Of a stretch of DNA of 64,000 nt, positions 17,014-26,203 are shown piece after piece. The stretch is taken from contig JAUIAD010000003.1 of NCBI GenBank assembly GCA_030425685.1, positions 1-64,000 on the forward strand, in the 5' to 3' direction. The notes under the pieces were generated by a model. It did no database searches. It had not been told where the DNA came from and saw nothing but the letters and a program-made list of their open reading frames with translations. The position numbers and the translations under genes were made by a program. The stretch comes from Gammaproteobacteria bacterium. Lineage in GTDB: Bacteria; Pseudomonadota; Gammaproteobacteria; Coxiellales; Coxiellaceae. How positions within the stretch are numbered: the first letter of the stretch is position 1; every line of letters begins with the position of its first letter.

Positions 17014-17667
17014 TTGACCACAATTCAAGAAAAGATTGGTGCTCGCATTGCAGAAAGCAGAAAGGCGCTAGGCTTAACAATGAAAGCTCTGGCAGAAAGA
17101 ACAGAGAATTTAAAACCGTCACGTATTAATAACTGGGAACGCGGCGCCAGAACACCCGGCCCAGAAGAAGCCGTTCAACTCGCCAAGGCACTAGAGATAT
17201 CACCCGGCTATCTCCTAGGGCTAACTGATGATATCACTGCCGGCCTAAAACCCAATGTTCCAGGTTTTCTTCAATCTATCCCCCTGTTTAACTTCGATGA
17301 AGCTTGCAACCTCACAGATGATCTTTACGAAAATAGTCACAGCTATATCCCACTAGGAAAAGAACTTGAAGGCAAGGCCTCTGAAAAAGCCTTTGCATTG
17401 AAAATCAAAGATGACAGCATGAGCCCAGGCCTAAAACCTGCTGATATTGTTATCGTTGAAATAAGCGGCCAGCCGAATCCTGGTGATTTAGTCGTTGCAA
17501 AAATTGCTAGAGAAAATGAAGCTATTGTCCGCCAATATAAGCAAACTTCCTATTCGGGCAGTTTTGAACTCATTGCCACAAACCCTAATTGGCCACAAGC
17601 TGCAGTAAACTCAACTGACGATGGATCAATCATTGGAATCCTTATAGAAGCACGACATTATTTTTAA
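17014..17667 (+). CDS. CI/LexA-like repressor: HTH_3 domain plus S24 peptidase
   Basis: About 217 residues. An N-terminal Cro/CI helix-turn-helix (RIAESRKALGLTMKALAER...RINNWERG) is followed by an S24 autopeptidase-like domain with DDSMSPGLKPADIVIV (catalytic Ser) and NPGDLVVAK (catalytic Lys region). Such repressors cleave themselves on RecA activation and release phage or ICE genes. Start choice: TTG at 17014 with AAAGGTG upstream; the GTG at 17005 is inside that site. Its promoter region contains palindromic operators, so autoregulation and control of the leftward operon are likely. It may link excision to DNA damage, since recA is present and no lexA is seen. Confidence 0.85.
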   Translation: MTTIQEKIGARIAESRKALGLTMKALAERTENLKPSRINNWERGARTPGPEEAVQLAKALEISPGYLLGLTDDITAGLKPNVPGFLQSIPLFNFDEACNLTDDLYENSHSYIPLGKELEGKASEKAFALKIKDDSMSPGLKPADIVIVEISGQPNPGDLVVAKIARENEAIVRQYKQTSYSGSFELIATNPNWPQAAVNSTDDGSIIGILIEARHYF

Positions 17668-18440
17668 TAAACCATCAGCCGAACAAAAGGTATCTTAATA
17701 GATTGGGCATCAGCAACGCGCAGCTGGTTAAGATAAGCATCAACAATATCGCTCATAAAGTCATCATGGCGTTTTTCTGGCACCCTCTGTAAATGCGGCA
17801 ACCAGCCACGCATAAATTTATTAAGATGCTCTTTGCTCTCAAACGTAATATATTCGACGGGAGTGAAGCTTGCTTTAAACTGATTCAATGTATTTTGAGC
17901 TAGTAGTGCTTGGTAAGTATCCGGTAAATGCTCATAGTAGCCAGGATCAAAGTAATCAAAATAGTCACGCCAACGCTTACTGCTAACAATCTTATCGATT
18001 GCTGCCCACTGGTCAGGACACTTGCGATAGAGCATCAATAATATTTTTCCGTTAGGTTTTAGAGCGCGCTGTATATTTGCAATCGCTATTTGTTGGTACT
18101 TGACATAGTATAAACAACTAAATGAAACGATAAGATCATATTTATCAACTTCATCAAGATCAAGAACGTCTTCTTTTCTAAATGTCACGTTAGTGAAGCT
18201 CGATGATGGAAAAGCCTGATTCGCAAACGCAATCATTTCTTCTGATTTATCAATGCCAGTAATGTGACCATTGGGAATATGCTGACTCAATGCAGCGGTT
18301 ATTTTCCCATCACCACAGCCAATGTCCAGGATCTGCTCGTCGCCACAAAACTGATATTGTTCAATCAGGTCCTTTGCATGTCCTAGCTGGGTAGCTGAAT
18401 GTTTAAAATAGAGCTCTGGGTCCCATCGTTTTTGCTGCAT
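17664..18440 (-). CDS. class I SAM-dependent methyltransferase
   Basis: 258 residues. Motif I ILDIGCGDGKITAAL near 37-51, an acidic residue ending the second strand (ITGIDKSEEMI), and motif IV YDLIVSFSCLYYV place it in the class I methyltransferase fold. The general layout resembles trans-aconitate methyltransferase-type small-molecule enzymes, but the substrate cannot be read from sequence. It converges with the repressor gene (4-base overlap of ends) and its start overlaps the end of the MFS remnant by 58 bases. Cargo gene of the ICE. Confidence 0.8.
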   Translation of the reverse strand: MQQKRWDPELYFKHSATQLGHAKDLIEQYQFCGDEQILDIGCGDGKITAALSQHIPNGHITGIDKSEEMIAFANQAFPSSSFTNVTFRKEDVLDLDEVDKYDLIVSFSCLYYVKYQQIAIANIQRALKPNGKILLMLYRKCPDQWAAIDKIVSSKRWRDYFDYFDPGYYEHLPDTYQALLAQNTLNQFKASFTPVEYITFESKEHLNKFMRGWLPHLQRVPEKRHDDFMSDIVDAYLNQLRVADAQSIKIPFVRLMVY

Positions 18441-18892
18441 AATTGATAATCCTGTTCAAAAAGTTTGGACGCGTAGCTTAAACCAAATAGCCCTGTGACG
18501 CCACCCAGTACAATATATATCGCTGGCGCATAGCTCAAGCTCGTCACTGACTGTAGCCATGTCGATACCAGTGGTGCAGTTCCACCAAATATTGCCATAC
18601 TTACACTCCATGAGAATGACGCCCCAGTATATCGTACGCTGGGCGGAAACAGTTGATTCACTATCCTAAATATTGGTGCGCACAGCGTCGCATCAGCAAA
18701 TGCATAAGGCAGCTGCATCAGGTAACCAATAGCAAAGATTACAAAGGCGGCGACAATACCAGCCTGATGATTCATACTGGGGAAAAACAGTAATGAGATA
18801 GTTGCTGCTATATGAGCATAAAACGTAAATTCTGCCCACTCAAGCACGGCGCCTACACAAGCTACCGTCACTAATTTATTAGACTGTTTCAT
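18383..18892 (-). pseudogene. MFS transporter remnant with internal deletion (MHS/ProP-like)
   Basis: 169 residues where the family has about 430. Residues 1-58 match the start of metabolite:H+ symporters (GAVLEWAEFTFYAHIA..LFFP, then AAFVIFAIGYLM). From residue 60 on, the sequence matches the last third (QLPYAFADATL, NQLFPPSVRYTGASFSWSVSMAIFGGTAPLVSTWL). About 260 residues, covering roughly helices 3 to 8, are missing without a frame break at about position 18,715. The ATG at 18892 has an intact frame, so a short protein could still be made, but it cannot be a normal transporter. Confidence 0.75.
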
Positions 18893-18902
18893 TCCTTGCG
18901 CC

Positions 18903-19727
18903 CTATGTGATTAACTTCTGCTGTATTGCCAAAACCATTGCTTCAGGAATACTGCCAACATCAAATTTTTCACGAACACTTTCCAAGTAGCGACGCACCG
19001 TTGATTTGCCCAAATTTAAAATGATCGCTGTTTCTTCCGCTGTCTTACCCATGCGTGCCCAATACAAGCACTGCAGCTCCCTTTCTTTTAAAACAGGTGC
19101 TGCATCCTTCAGTTCTCCCCCAATAAAGCGTCGCCTAAAAGTTTCATTTTGATAAAACGCCGAATATTTTAATGCGGGTTTACCCACCACATATAACGGC
19201 AATACCTTATCAAAGAATCCCAACACATAACGATAAAATCCTTGTAGCCATACAGGTGTTACTCTCAGGTTGGTGTTATTCTCTGAGCGGCCTAATATTG
19301 TTGTTAGCTTAAAGCCACAATAACTTCGATGAAAACCAATAATATTGGTCACACTGTATATCTCCTGTAAAACATTCTCAAACAACTCACCAAACTGCTT
19401 CCTTGGCAAATCTGATGGTAAGAAATATCTACTGCTGGATATATTTTTAAAGTTATTCGTAAATGTATTATCTATTCGACTTAAATCATGCTCGTAATAC
19501 GGAATCACTACACCGCCGGGATTATTTGAAAAAATAAACTGCTCACCATTAGGCAATACCAAACAGCAAGACAAATAATCAACGTTCAGCACCACCTGTA
19601 TATCATTGGTTGCATGACTAATCTGATTTTCAAAACGAATAGTATCAATAAACTGATAATTTGATTTTTCAAACTCTTCCGCCTGGCTTAAACCACGCAA
19701 AAAATACCGTTGATCAATGATACTCAT
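18903..19727 (-). CDS. LuxR-family transcriptional regulator
   Basis: About 274 residues from the ATG at 19727; a TTG at 19769 would add 14. The C-terminal LuxR/GerE DNA-binding domain (KERELQCLYWARMGKTAEETAIILNLGKSTVRRYLESVREKF) occupies about the last 65 residues. The first 200 residues are a divergent sensor-like domain with no recognised ligand signature. Legionellales encode several regulators of this kind. The downstream MFS remnant and methyltransferase lie on the same strand. Possible targets include these genes and the ICE; no operator was identified. Confidence 0.8.
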   Translation of the reverse strand: MSIIDQRYFLRGLSQAEEFEKSNYQFIDTIRFENQISHATNDIQVVLNVDYLSCCLVLPNGEQFIFSNNPGGVVIPYYEHDLSRIDNTFTNNFKNISSSRYFLPSDLPRKQFGELFENVLQEIYSVTNIIGFHRSYCGFKLTTILGRSENNTNLRVTPVWLQGFYRYVLGFFDKVLPLYVVGKPALKYSAFYQNETFRRRFIGGELKDAAPVLKERELQCLYWARMGKTAEETAIILNLGKSTVRRYLESVREKFDVGSIPEAMVLAIQQKLIT

Positions 19728-19903
19728 CCCTGTACCAAAATTCCTACCATAGTTTATTAAATTCTTCAAGAGCCGAGCAGCCCATGAGGAAAGGGTCCCA
19801 CCCTAATAAACTTACTCCAGTTGAACTTACAGAGACAAGTGAACAATTCTCAGTAAATAAAGTCAACCAGAATTATCCAAAACCATAATAGGGAAGCATA
19901 AAA

Positions 19904-20152
19904 ATGAAAAATATTCGCCAATCAGTCTATCAAGGTATGGTGTCATTCATTCAACAAACAACAAGGTATAACCTAAAGGATATTTCCAAGGTGATTCAAG
20001 AACCGTATGAAAATGTAAGGCACATTATGCGGGGACAAGCCTATCCTGTTAACCATGATGCCGAACTCAATCTTGCAAAGCTATACGCAATCTCCTTGGA
20101 TCTATATCATCTTTATCACGCTTACGGAAAAGATAATGATGCGAACGTTTAA
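19904..20152 (+). CDS. small HTH-like protein upstream of the excisionase
   Basis: 82 residues. The region YNLKDISKVIQEPYENVRHIMRG (about 25-47) resembles a helix-turn-helix of the Cro type, and the rest is helical. The ATG at 19904 has GGGAAG 8 bases upstream. Its last codons overlap the start of the excisionase gene by 17 bases, and the three genes (this one, xis, int) form a compact rightward unit ending at the tRNA. A role in controlling excision is inferred from position. Confidence 0.6.
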   Translation: MKNIRQSVYQGMVSFIQQTTRYNLKDISKVIQEPYENVRHIMRGQAYPVNHDAELNLAKLYAISLDLYHLYHAYGKDNDANV

Positions 20153-20483
20153 CCTTCAAGAAGCTGCTGATTATTTGGGGATTAATAAGGAAACAGCTCG
20201 CCGTCGCGCCGTTACCGGTCACCTTCCCGGCGCTAAAGTCGGTCGTGCATGGCGATTTATTGAAGAAGATCTTGCCACCTATCTGCGATCACTTTATTCT
20301 ACAAAGGCATCGCAGGGTCTAAGCACTAGGAGAAAAACAATATGGCCCTCTACAAACGCGGTTCAGTCTACTGGATCGGATTTACACACAAAGGTCAACG
20401 TATACAAAGAAGCACTGGGACTTCAGACAAAGTCGCAGCGCAAGAACTACACGACAAGTACAAAGCAGAAATCTGGCGTGTAG
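20136..20483 (+). CDS. excisionase-type DNA-binding protein (HTH_17/AlpA-like)
   Basis: About 115 residues from the first of two ATGs at 20136 and 20139. The functional part is the first 55 residues: FNLQEAADYLGINKETARRRAVTGHLPGAKVGRAWRF, a winged-helix excisionase (MerR-like HTH_17) pattern. The frame then runs on for another 60 residues, 142 bases of which lie inside the integrase gene in a different frame. That tail is of low complexity and may simply be an overprinted extension. The protein is expected to direct the integrase to excise the ICE. Confidence 0.7.
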   Translation: MMRTFNLQEAADYLGINKETARRRAVTGHLPGAKVGRAWRFIEEDLATYLRSLYSTKASQGLSTRRKTIWPSTNAVQSTGSDLHTKVNVYKEALGLQTKSQRKNYTTSTKQKSGV

Positions 20484-21370
20484 ATCGCCTAGGCGATACA
20501 CCTTTATATACCTGGCAAGATGCAGTGGTGCGGTGGCTGAAAGAGTCACAGAATAAACGCAGTATTGAGACAGATAGAATGCATTTACGCTGGTTGGATC
20601 AGCATCTGGAAAATATTAAACTCTGTGAAATAAACAGCAATTTGATTGAAAAAATTTCTGATGACCGCAAAAACGATGGTGTGACAAACACCACCGTTAA
20701 CAGAACGCTTGAGGTGTTAAGATCCATACTTCGCAAAGCTCAGTTTGAATGGCAGTGGATTGAGAACATACCACTTGTTCGAATGCGCTCTGTTGATAAC
20801 CGACGTATCCGGTGGATTACACAGGAAGAAGCTCGTCGTCTGATCAATGAGCTACCACAACATCTTGCGGACATGGCAGCGTTTACGCTGGCAACAGGAC
20901 TGAGAATGTCGAATGTGACTGGGCTTCAGTGGGGTGATATTAATTTACTCAAACAACATGCCTGGATTCACCCTGACAAATCGAAGTCCAGAAAAGCAAT
21001 TTCAGTTCCACTGAATAAAACGGCTATGCAAATTATTCATAGACAGATAGGAAAAAATAACTTTTACGTTTTTACCTATAAAAGAAAACCCGTTGGTCAG
21101 TGCAATACACGAGCATGGAGGTTAGCATTAAAACGGGCTGGCATTAGTAATTTTCGATGGCATGACTTGCGACATACCTGGGCATCATGGCATGTTCAAA
21201 ACGGAACGAGTCTTCAGGAACTGCAATTATTAGGGGGATGGTCTTGCTTTGAAATGGTACTGCGTTATGCGCATCTTTCGAGCGATCATCTAAAACAAGC
21301 AGCTGATCGAATAAATTATTGTGACACTTTCACTACAGTAACTAATTTTGATCAACGAAAAATTAGCTAA
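20342..21370 (+). CDS. int: tyrosine recombinase (ICE integrase)
   Basis: 342 residues, the usual length. N-terminal Arm and SAM-like core-binding domains (to about 160) precede the catalytic domain, with the first Arg in ATGLRMSNVTGLQWGDI, the box HDLRHTWASWH with His-x-x-Arg, LGGW and the nucleophile Tyr in RYAHLS. All catalytic residues are present. AGGAG lies 8 bases before the ATG. The stop is 13 bases from the 3' end of the tRNA-Arg gene, the classic position of an integrase next to its attachment site. Confidence 0.93.
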   Translation: MALYKRGSVYWIGFTHKGQRIQRSTGTSDKVAAQELHDKYKAEIWRVDRLGDTPLYTWQDAVVRWLKESQNKRSIETDRMHLRWLDQHLENIKLCEINSNLIEKISDDRKNDGVTNTTVNRTLEVLRSILRKAQFEWQWIENIPLVRMRSVDNRRIRWITQEEARRLINELPQHLADMAAFTLATGLRMSNVTGLQWGDINLLKQHAWIHPDKSKSRKAISVPLNKTAMQIIHRQIGKNNFYVFTYKRKPVGQCNTRAWRLALKRAGISNFRWHDLRHTWASWHVQNGTSLQELQLLGGWSCFEMVLRYAHLSSDHLKQAADRINYCDTFTTVTNFDQRKIS

Positions 21371-21383
21371 GCACTTGAAAAAA

Positions 21384-21460
21384 TGGCGCGCCCGGAAGGA
21401 TTCGAACCTCCGACCGCCTGGTTCGTAGCCAGGTACTCTATCCAGCTGAGCTACGGGCGC
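21384..21460 (-). tRNA. tRNA-Arg (anticodon ACG)
   Basis: A 77-base cloverleaf including an encoded CCA. Acceptor arms GCGCCCG and CGGGCGC match perfectly. The anticodon loop is CTACGAA between CCTGG and CCAGG, so the anticodon is ACG. The T arm contains GGTTCGAATCC. Its 3' end faces the integrase gene and is the ICE insertion target. Confidence 0.97.
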
Positions 21461-21495
21461 GTATTTTTTATTTGTCTGCAAAGCTTGCCTTTGCC

Positions 21496-21588
21496 TGGCG
21501 GAGAGAGAGGGATTCGAACCCTCGATGAGGCTATAAACCCCATACTCCCTTAGCAGGGGAGCGCCTTCAGCCGCTCGGCCATCTCTCC
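21496..21588 (-). tRNA. tRNA-Ser (anticodon GCT)
   Basis: A 93-base class II tRNA with encoded CCA and a long variable arm. Acceptor arms GGAGAGA and TCTCTCC pair perfectly. The anticodon loop is CTGCTAA between CTCCC and GGGAG, giving anticodon GCT for AGC/AGU codons. It lies 35 bases upstream of tRNA-Arg on the same strand, and the two are probably cotranscribed. Confidence 0.97.
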
Positions 21589-21918
21589 GGAAAATCTTGT
21601 GTTCCTGCGGAACATCTTACTCAATAAACGCTTGCTTCTAGATGCATGCGCTAAAGAGGAATGCATGATACCACCGAAATTTCAAAAAGAAAATCGTTTC
21701 GTGCTACTTATACTAATTCATTACTGAAAATTATCGATCCGCCGATCAACTTTTTACCCTTATCCTCAGCGATAAAGATTTTTTAACCACACGGAAATTT
21801 CTGCTCGACCAAAGTGCACACAATATGCAGCGCGGCAGAATCTGAATCCCAGCTTGCGCTGGGATACCGGAATACTTAAGAGTTTATTTGCTATACTTTT
21901 AAGTATTTTAGATAAGAG
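21589..21918. other. 330-base gap between tRNA-Ser and csrA, with a small hairpin
   Basis: This holds no gene that I can support. ATCCCAGC (21846-21853) and GCTGGGAT (21858-21865) form an 8-bp stem with a TTGC loop, just downstream of csrA on the minus strand. There is no T run after it on that strand, so it is a poor intrinsic terminator and may be a small dispersed repeat. The rest is AT-rich sequence in which a tRNA promoter must lie. Confidence 0.5.
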
Positions 21919-22146
21919 CTATTCAGAGTCAGATGACACAGGCGGCGTTTGATCACCTGCTACACCAGATTCTTGCTGTAACTTCTCATTCTGAATGCGT
22001 TCGTAGATCTCTTCACGATGGACAGATACTTCTTTAGGCGCATCAATTCCCAAACGAACCTGATTACCTTTAACACCCAATACTGTTACCTTGACATTAT
22101 CACCTATAATCACCGATTCACTGATACGTCTTGTTAAAATTAACAT
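21919..22146 (-). CDS. csrA: carbon storage regulator CsrA
   Basis: 75 residues. The first 60 match the CsrA/RsmA fold: [51 protein letters not shown], with the RNA-contacting LTRR near the start and VHREEIY near 42-48. It binds GGA motifs in mRNA leaders and controls, in Legionellales, the switch between replicative and transmissive states. The tail after residue 60 is longer and acidic compared with E. coli (61 residues). The ATG at 22146 has an AGGAG-type site. It stands beside tRNA-Ser and tRNA-Arg, as in other gammaproteobacteria. Confidence 0.96.
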   Translation of the reverse strand: MLILTRRISESVIIGDNVKVTVLGVKGNQVRLGIDAPKEVSVHREEIYERIQNEKLQQESGVAGDQTPPVSSDSE

Positions 22147-22351
22147 TTTCCTCTCCTTTACTTACTGTACCTCTCCTTTTACCCTTGACTAAGTATTAGC
22201 CGTTAAAATCCATATCTTCAATTTTAGTACATATTTCTAAGCTTGCAGTTTAACTTCAAAACCTTAAGGGAACATTAAATATTAAAGAAATGATCCAAAA
22301 AGGATCAGTATTATCCAAATACTTTAGCGTTTTGTCAATTATTTACCAGGA

Positions 22352-23572
22352 TTATGCAGGGCTGTCGTTCAAATTGAATGCAGAATGGAGGGTGCGGGCC
22401 CCTAAATCTAAATAATGCTCATCTATCACGGCTGAAATCTTAATCTCAGAAGCCGTAATCAAGTGAATATCAATGCCCTCTTGCCCTAAAGCCGATAGCA
22501 TCTTGGAAGCAACGCCGGCATGTGAGCGCATACCAACGCCAACTAGCGATAGCTTTGCCACCGCATCACTGCCAATTAGCTCACAGGGGAGCTCCTTGGC
22601 AACCTGCTCGGCGATAGACATTGCTTGCTTAAAATCGTCACGATGGAGGGTAAAACTAAAATCAGTCGTTTGATTATGATTTGGGGTATTTTGGACAATC
22701 ATATCCACTTCAATCTTTGCCTTGCTAATTGGGCCGAGAATATAGCTGGCCAAGCCTGGGCGCTTTTTAACCCCCTGGAGGGTGATTTTTGCCTGTGAGC
22801 GGTCAAAAGCGACCCCTGAAACCAGCGACCTCTCCAAGGCCTTCTCGCCGTAATCAATTAATGTGCCACCACCGCGCTTCAGACTCGATAATACTCTAAC
22901 GGGCACTTTATACTTACCAGCATATTCCAAGCAGCGGTTCTGTAACACTTTCGCGCCTAAGCTAGAAAGCTCCATCATTTCATCGAAGGTAATCTTGGCG
23001 TGACGACGCGCGCTTGAAACAACCTTGGGATCGGAGGTATATACCCCATCCACATCCGTAAAAATCTGGCATTCATCCGCTTTTAATACTGCTGCAATAG
23101 CCACCGCTGTTAAATCCGAACCACCGCGGCCTAATGTCGTTATCTCACCAGTCTCACTAACCCCTTGGAAACCAGCTACAACCGGCACAAAGCCTGCCTT
23201 TATCTCTTGTCGCAAAACGGCGTCATCAATATCAATAATACGAGCCTTCTTATGCTCGTCAGTGGTAAAAATTTTGATTTGCGTACCAGTAAAAGAACGC
23301 GCCTGACAATCCAATTGGCCTAAAGCCATCGTCAACAACGATGCAGAAACCTGCTCACCCGTGGAAACAAGCGCATCATATTCACGCTGATTCTCACATG
23401 AAAAGTTTTTTGCTAATTGAATAAGCCGGTCTGTTTCACCATACATCGCTGAAACAACCGCAACCACGTCATGCCCTTGCGCACGCGTTTGCGCAATAAT
23501 ATTAGCGACATTTTGAATACGCTTAATATCTGCTACAGAACTGCCACCAAATTTTTGCACGATTAAAGCCAT
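22352..23572 (-). CDS. lysC: aspartate kinase
   Basis: 406 residues, the length of a monofunctional class II aspartokinase. The kinase domain starts VQKFGGSSVADIKRI; ATP and aspartate contacts lie in GRGGSDLTAVAIAAVL and the D/E-rich strand FTDVDGVYTSDP. Two ACT domains fill about residues 265-406 and normally give feedback control by lysine or threonine. It makes aspartyl phosphate for lysine (and diaminopimelate), threonine and methionine. It follows alaS by 18 bases, leaving no room for a lysine riboswitch. The order alaS-lysC-csrA is a known gammaproteobacterial cluster. Confidence 0.95.
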   Translation of the reverse strand: MALIVQKFGGSSVADIKRIQNVANIIAQTRAQGHDVVAVVSAMYGETDRLIQLAKNFSCENQREYDALVSTGEQVSASLLTMALGQLDCQARSFTGTQIKIFTTDEHKKARIIDIDDAVLRQEIKAGFVPVVAGFQGVSETGEITTLGRGGSDLTAVAIAAVLKADECQIFTDVDGVYTSDPKVVSSARRHAKITFDEMMELSSLGAKVLQNRCLEYAGKYKVPVRVLSSLKRGGGTLIDYGEKALERSLVSGVAFDRSQAKITLQGVKKRPGLASYILGPISKAKIEVDMIVQNTPNHNQTTDFSFTLHRDDFKQAMSIAEQVAKELPCELIGSDAVAKLSLVGVGMRSHAGVASKMLSALGQEGIDIHLITASEIKISAVIDEHYLDLGARTLHSAFNLNDSPA

Positions 23573-23590
23573 TACGCGATTAACCTGTCA

Positions 23591-26191
23591 TTATTGTGCT
23601 ACTTTATTTTTCACCCACTCGAGAACTGACGCCAAAGCTGGTTTTAACGCTTGTGGATTTGTGCCTCCACCTTGCGCCATTTCCGGTCGACCACCGCCTT
23701 TACCACCGACTTGGTGCGCCACTTGATTTAGTAGCTGGCTCGCATTAAAAAATGGTAAACAATCTTTGGAAACACCTGAAACCAATTGCACATCACCATC
23801 CTTAACCGTTGCCAAAACAATAGCTACCGCTGGCAACTGTTGTTTTAAGCTATCCAAAATATTGCGCATGGTATCGCGATCGGCGCCCTCTAACTCTTTG
23901 GCCAAAACACTAATATCACCAACGGCTATCGCTTCGTCTTTTAACGAAGACATTTGCTGATTCGCCATACGTTGTTTTAGCATGTTAAGCTCACGCTCAA
24001 GCTCACGATTTTCATCCAATACCTGCTTGAGTTTTGCATTAACATTTTTGGTATTTGTTTTTAATAGGTCGCTGGCATCACGCAACTGCTCTTCAGTCAG
24101 CTCCACCGTTTCTAAAGCTGCCTCACCCGTCACCGCTTCAATGCGACGCACACCAGACGCACAAGCTGACTCTGAGGTAATTTTAAACAAACCAATATCA
24201 CCCGAATGATGCGCATGCGTTCCGCCACAAATTTCGGTGGAAAAGTCACCCATTTTTAAAACACGCACTTGCTTGCCATAACGCTCGCCAAACAAAGCCA
24301 ATGCACCAAATTCTTTTGCTTCTTCCGGCGTCATCACCGAAACACTTGTATGATGATTAATACGAATCTGTTCGTTAACCATGCGTTCGATGGACTGCAC
24401 TTCTTGATAAGTTAACGCTTTAGGGTGAGAAAAATCGAAACGTAAGCGTCGCGGCTCAACTAGCGATCCTTTTTGCCTGACATGCTCACCCAGGATACGC
24501 CGCAATGCTTCATGCAATAAGTGAGTTGCCGAGTGGTTTAAAACAGTCGCTGCACGCAAGGATTCATTAACTTGCGCTTGCACAAGTTCCTCATTGCTAA
24601 ATTGACCCTGCACAACATGACCAATATGTAGATACGCCGTGCCCTGCTTTTGCGTATCTTCCACTTGAAAACGTGCGGTATCTGAGGCTATTACCCCCGT
24701 ATCACCTACCTGACCACCAGACTCAGCATAAAAAGGCGTGCGATCTAACAAGATAATACCCTTTTCACCTTCGGACAAAGTAGTTACCGGTTTATTATCT
24801 TGTAAAATACCAATGATATTTGCCTGCGAACTCAAGGTATCGTAACCAACAAACTTAGTCTCACCAACGATATGAAGACGCTGGGTATGGTCTAAATTAA
24901 ATTGCTGCGACTGTTGTGACTGCTCGCGCTGATTTTGCATTGCCAACTCAAAGCCAGCATTATCAACTTTCAAGCCACGCTCTCTGGCAATATCCGCTGT
25001 TAAATCAGGTGGAAAACCATAAGTGTCGTACAATTGAAACATCACCCCACCAGGAATTTCGTCCGTATCAAGTTCAGCCACTTCTTGATCTAGGCGTTTT
25101 AAGCCTTTCGACAAGGTTTTAGCAAACTGCTCTTCTTCTTGCTGAATAACTTGCTCTATTAATGCCGATGAAGAAATTAATTCAGGATAGGCACCACCCA
25201 TCACTTCGGCAAGCACAGCAACTAATTTATAAAAGAAGGGCTCCTGCTGGCCTAACTTATGGCCGTGACGAATAGCACGCCGAATAATACGTCTTAACAC
25301 ATAGCCTCGCCCTTCATTTGATGGAATCACACCATCCGCAATTAAAAAAGCAACCGAGCGAATATGATCAACAACCACACGCATGGACTTATCCGTTAAA
25401 TCGTTATAATCAACGATTTCTGCTAACGCTTTTAGTAAATGCTGAAAAATATCGATATCGTAATTATCATGCACCCCTTGCATCACAGCAGCAATACGCT
25501 CTAAACCCATACCGGTGTCAACACACGGTTTCGGTAAGGCCGTCAATTTGCCACTTAAATTACGGTCATATTGCATAAAAACAATATTCCAAATTTCGAC
25601 ATAACGGTCACCATCTTCCTGCGGGCTTCCTGGCGGACCACCCTCAACTTCCGGACCGTGATCATAAAAAATCTCGGTGCAAGGACCACAAGGACCTGTC
25701 TCCCCCATTTGCCAGAAATTATCTTTTTCACCACAACGTGAAAACTTCTTGGGATCGACTTTCATCTCGTTTAACCAAATTTCTTCGCTTTCTTTATCAT
25801 CGCGAAAAACGGTTATCCATAAACGCTTAGGATCGATTTTTAACACTTCTGTTAGAAACTGCCATGCGTATTTAATCGCCGCACGCTTAAAATAATCGCC
25901 AAAACTAAAATTACCCAGCATCTCAAAGTAGGTATGGTGGCGACGCGTGTAACCAACATTTTCCAAGTCATTATGCTTACCACCGGCACGTACACAACGT
26001 TGCGATGAAGTCGCGCGTGAGTAGGGGCGCTCTTCAGAACCCAAAAAGGTCTCTTTAAACTGCACCATACCCGCATTGGTAAACAATAAGGTAGGATCAT
26101 TAGCTGGCACTAGCGAACTGCTAGCCACCGCCTCATGCCCATGCGCGGTAAAATAATCTAAAAAGAGCTGACGTATTTGATTGGTGTTCAT
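23591..26191 (-). CDS. alaS: alanyl-tRNA synthetase
   Basis: 866 residues from the ATG at 26191 ([19 protein letters not shown]), with GAGG 10 bases upstream; a TTG at 26200 would add only three. It contains the class II catalytic core ([16 protein letters not shown], then [18 protein letters not shown]). The editing domain has the zinc ligands [11 protein letters not shown] and [13 protein letters not shown]. The C-terminal helical and C-Ala part ends [15 protein letters not shown]. It charges tRNA-Ala and clears mischarged Ser or Gly. All key motifs are present. The long antisense frames over it are shadows. Confidence 0.97.
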   Translation of the reverse strand: MNTNQIRQLFLDYFTAHGHEAVASSSLVPANDPTLLFTNAGMVQFKETFLGSEERPYSRATSSQRCVRAGGKHNDLENVGYTRRHHTYFEMLGNFSFGDYFKRAAIKYAWQFLTEVLKIDPKRLWITVFRDDKESEEIWLNEMKVDPKKFSRCGEKDNFWQMGETGPCGPCTEIFYDHGPEVEGGPPGSPQEDGDRYVEIWNIVFMQYDRNLSGKLTALPKPCVDTGMGLERIAAVMQGVHDNYDIDIFQHLLKALAEIVDYNDLTDKSMRVVVDHIRSVAFLIADGVIPSNEGRGYVLRRIIRRAIRHGHKLGQQEPFFYKLVAVLAEVMGGAYPELISSSALIEQVIQQEEEQFAKTLSKGLKRLDQEVAELDTDEIPGGVMFQLYDTYGFPPDLTADIARERGLKVDNAGFELAMQNQREQSQQSQQFNLDHTQRLHIVGETKFVGYDTLSSQANIIGILQDNKPVTTLSEGEKGIILLDRTPFYAESGGQVGDTGVIASDTARFQVEDTQKQGTAYLHIGHVVQGQFSNEELVQAQVNESLRAATVLNHSATHLLHEALRRILGEHVRQKGSLVEPRRLRFDFSHPKALTYQEVQSIERMVNEQIRINHHTSVSVMTPEEAKEFGALALFGERYGKQVRVLKMGDFSTEICGGTHAHHSGDIGLFKITSESACASGVRRIEAVTGEAALETVELTEEQLRDASDLLKTNTKNVNAKLKQVLDENRELERELNMLKQRMANQQMSSLKDEAIAVGDISVLAKELEGADRDTMRNILDSLKQQLPAVAIVLATVKDGDVQLVSGVSKDCLPFFNASQLLNQVAHQVGGKGGGRPEMAQGGGTNPQALKPALASVLEWVKNKVAQ

Positions 26192-26203
26192 TAAGAGCAA
26201 ACC

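Larger units (their letters stand above)
2975..21386. mobile_element. right part of an ICE integrated at tRNA-Arg
   Basis: Evidence: an integrase and an excisionase end 13 bases from the tRNA 3' end, and a full trb-type T4SS, a coupling ATPase, a MobC-like gene, an S24 repressor and replication-type genes lie on one side. Genes on the other side of the tRNA are chromosomal (csrA, lysC, alaS). The attachment core should be the 3' part of the tRNA (about 21384-21402). I found no second copy of that sequence to the left, so the other end lies outside the window. The cargo from 1 to 2974 probably belongs too. Confidence 0.85.

Noticed and set aside
19784-19888. 34-codon plus-strand frame upstream of the small HTH gene
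   Set aside because: It starts at an ATG without a ribosome binding site and has no recognisable feature; it is more likely leader sequence.
1-20000. Second attachment site (repeat of the tRNA-Arg 3' end) inside the window
   Set aside because: I looked for the GGAAGGATTCGAACC segment in the left part by eye and did not find it; the other end probably lies outside.
21290-21481. 63-residue minus-strand frame over the tRNA-Arg gene
   Set aside because: It covers a tRNA and the end of the integrase and is a chance frame.
23573-23590. Lysine riboswitch in front of lysC
   Set aside because: Only 18 bases separate alaS and lysC, too few for a riboswitch.
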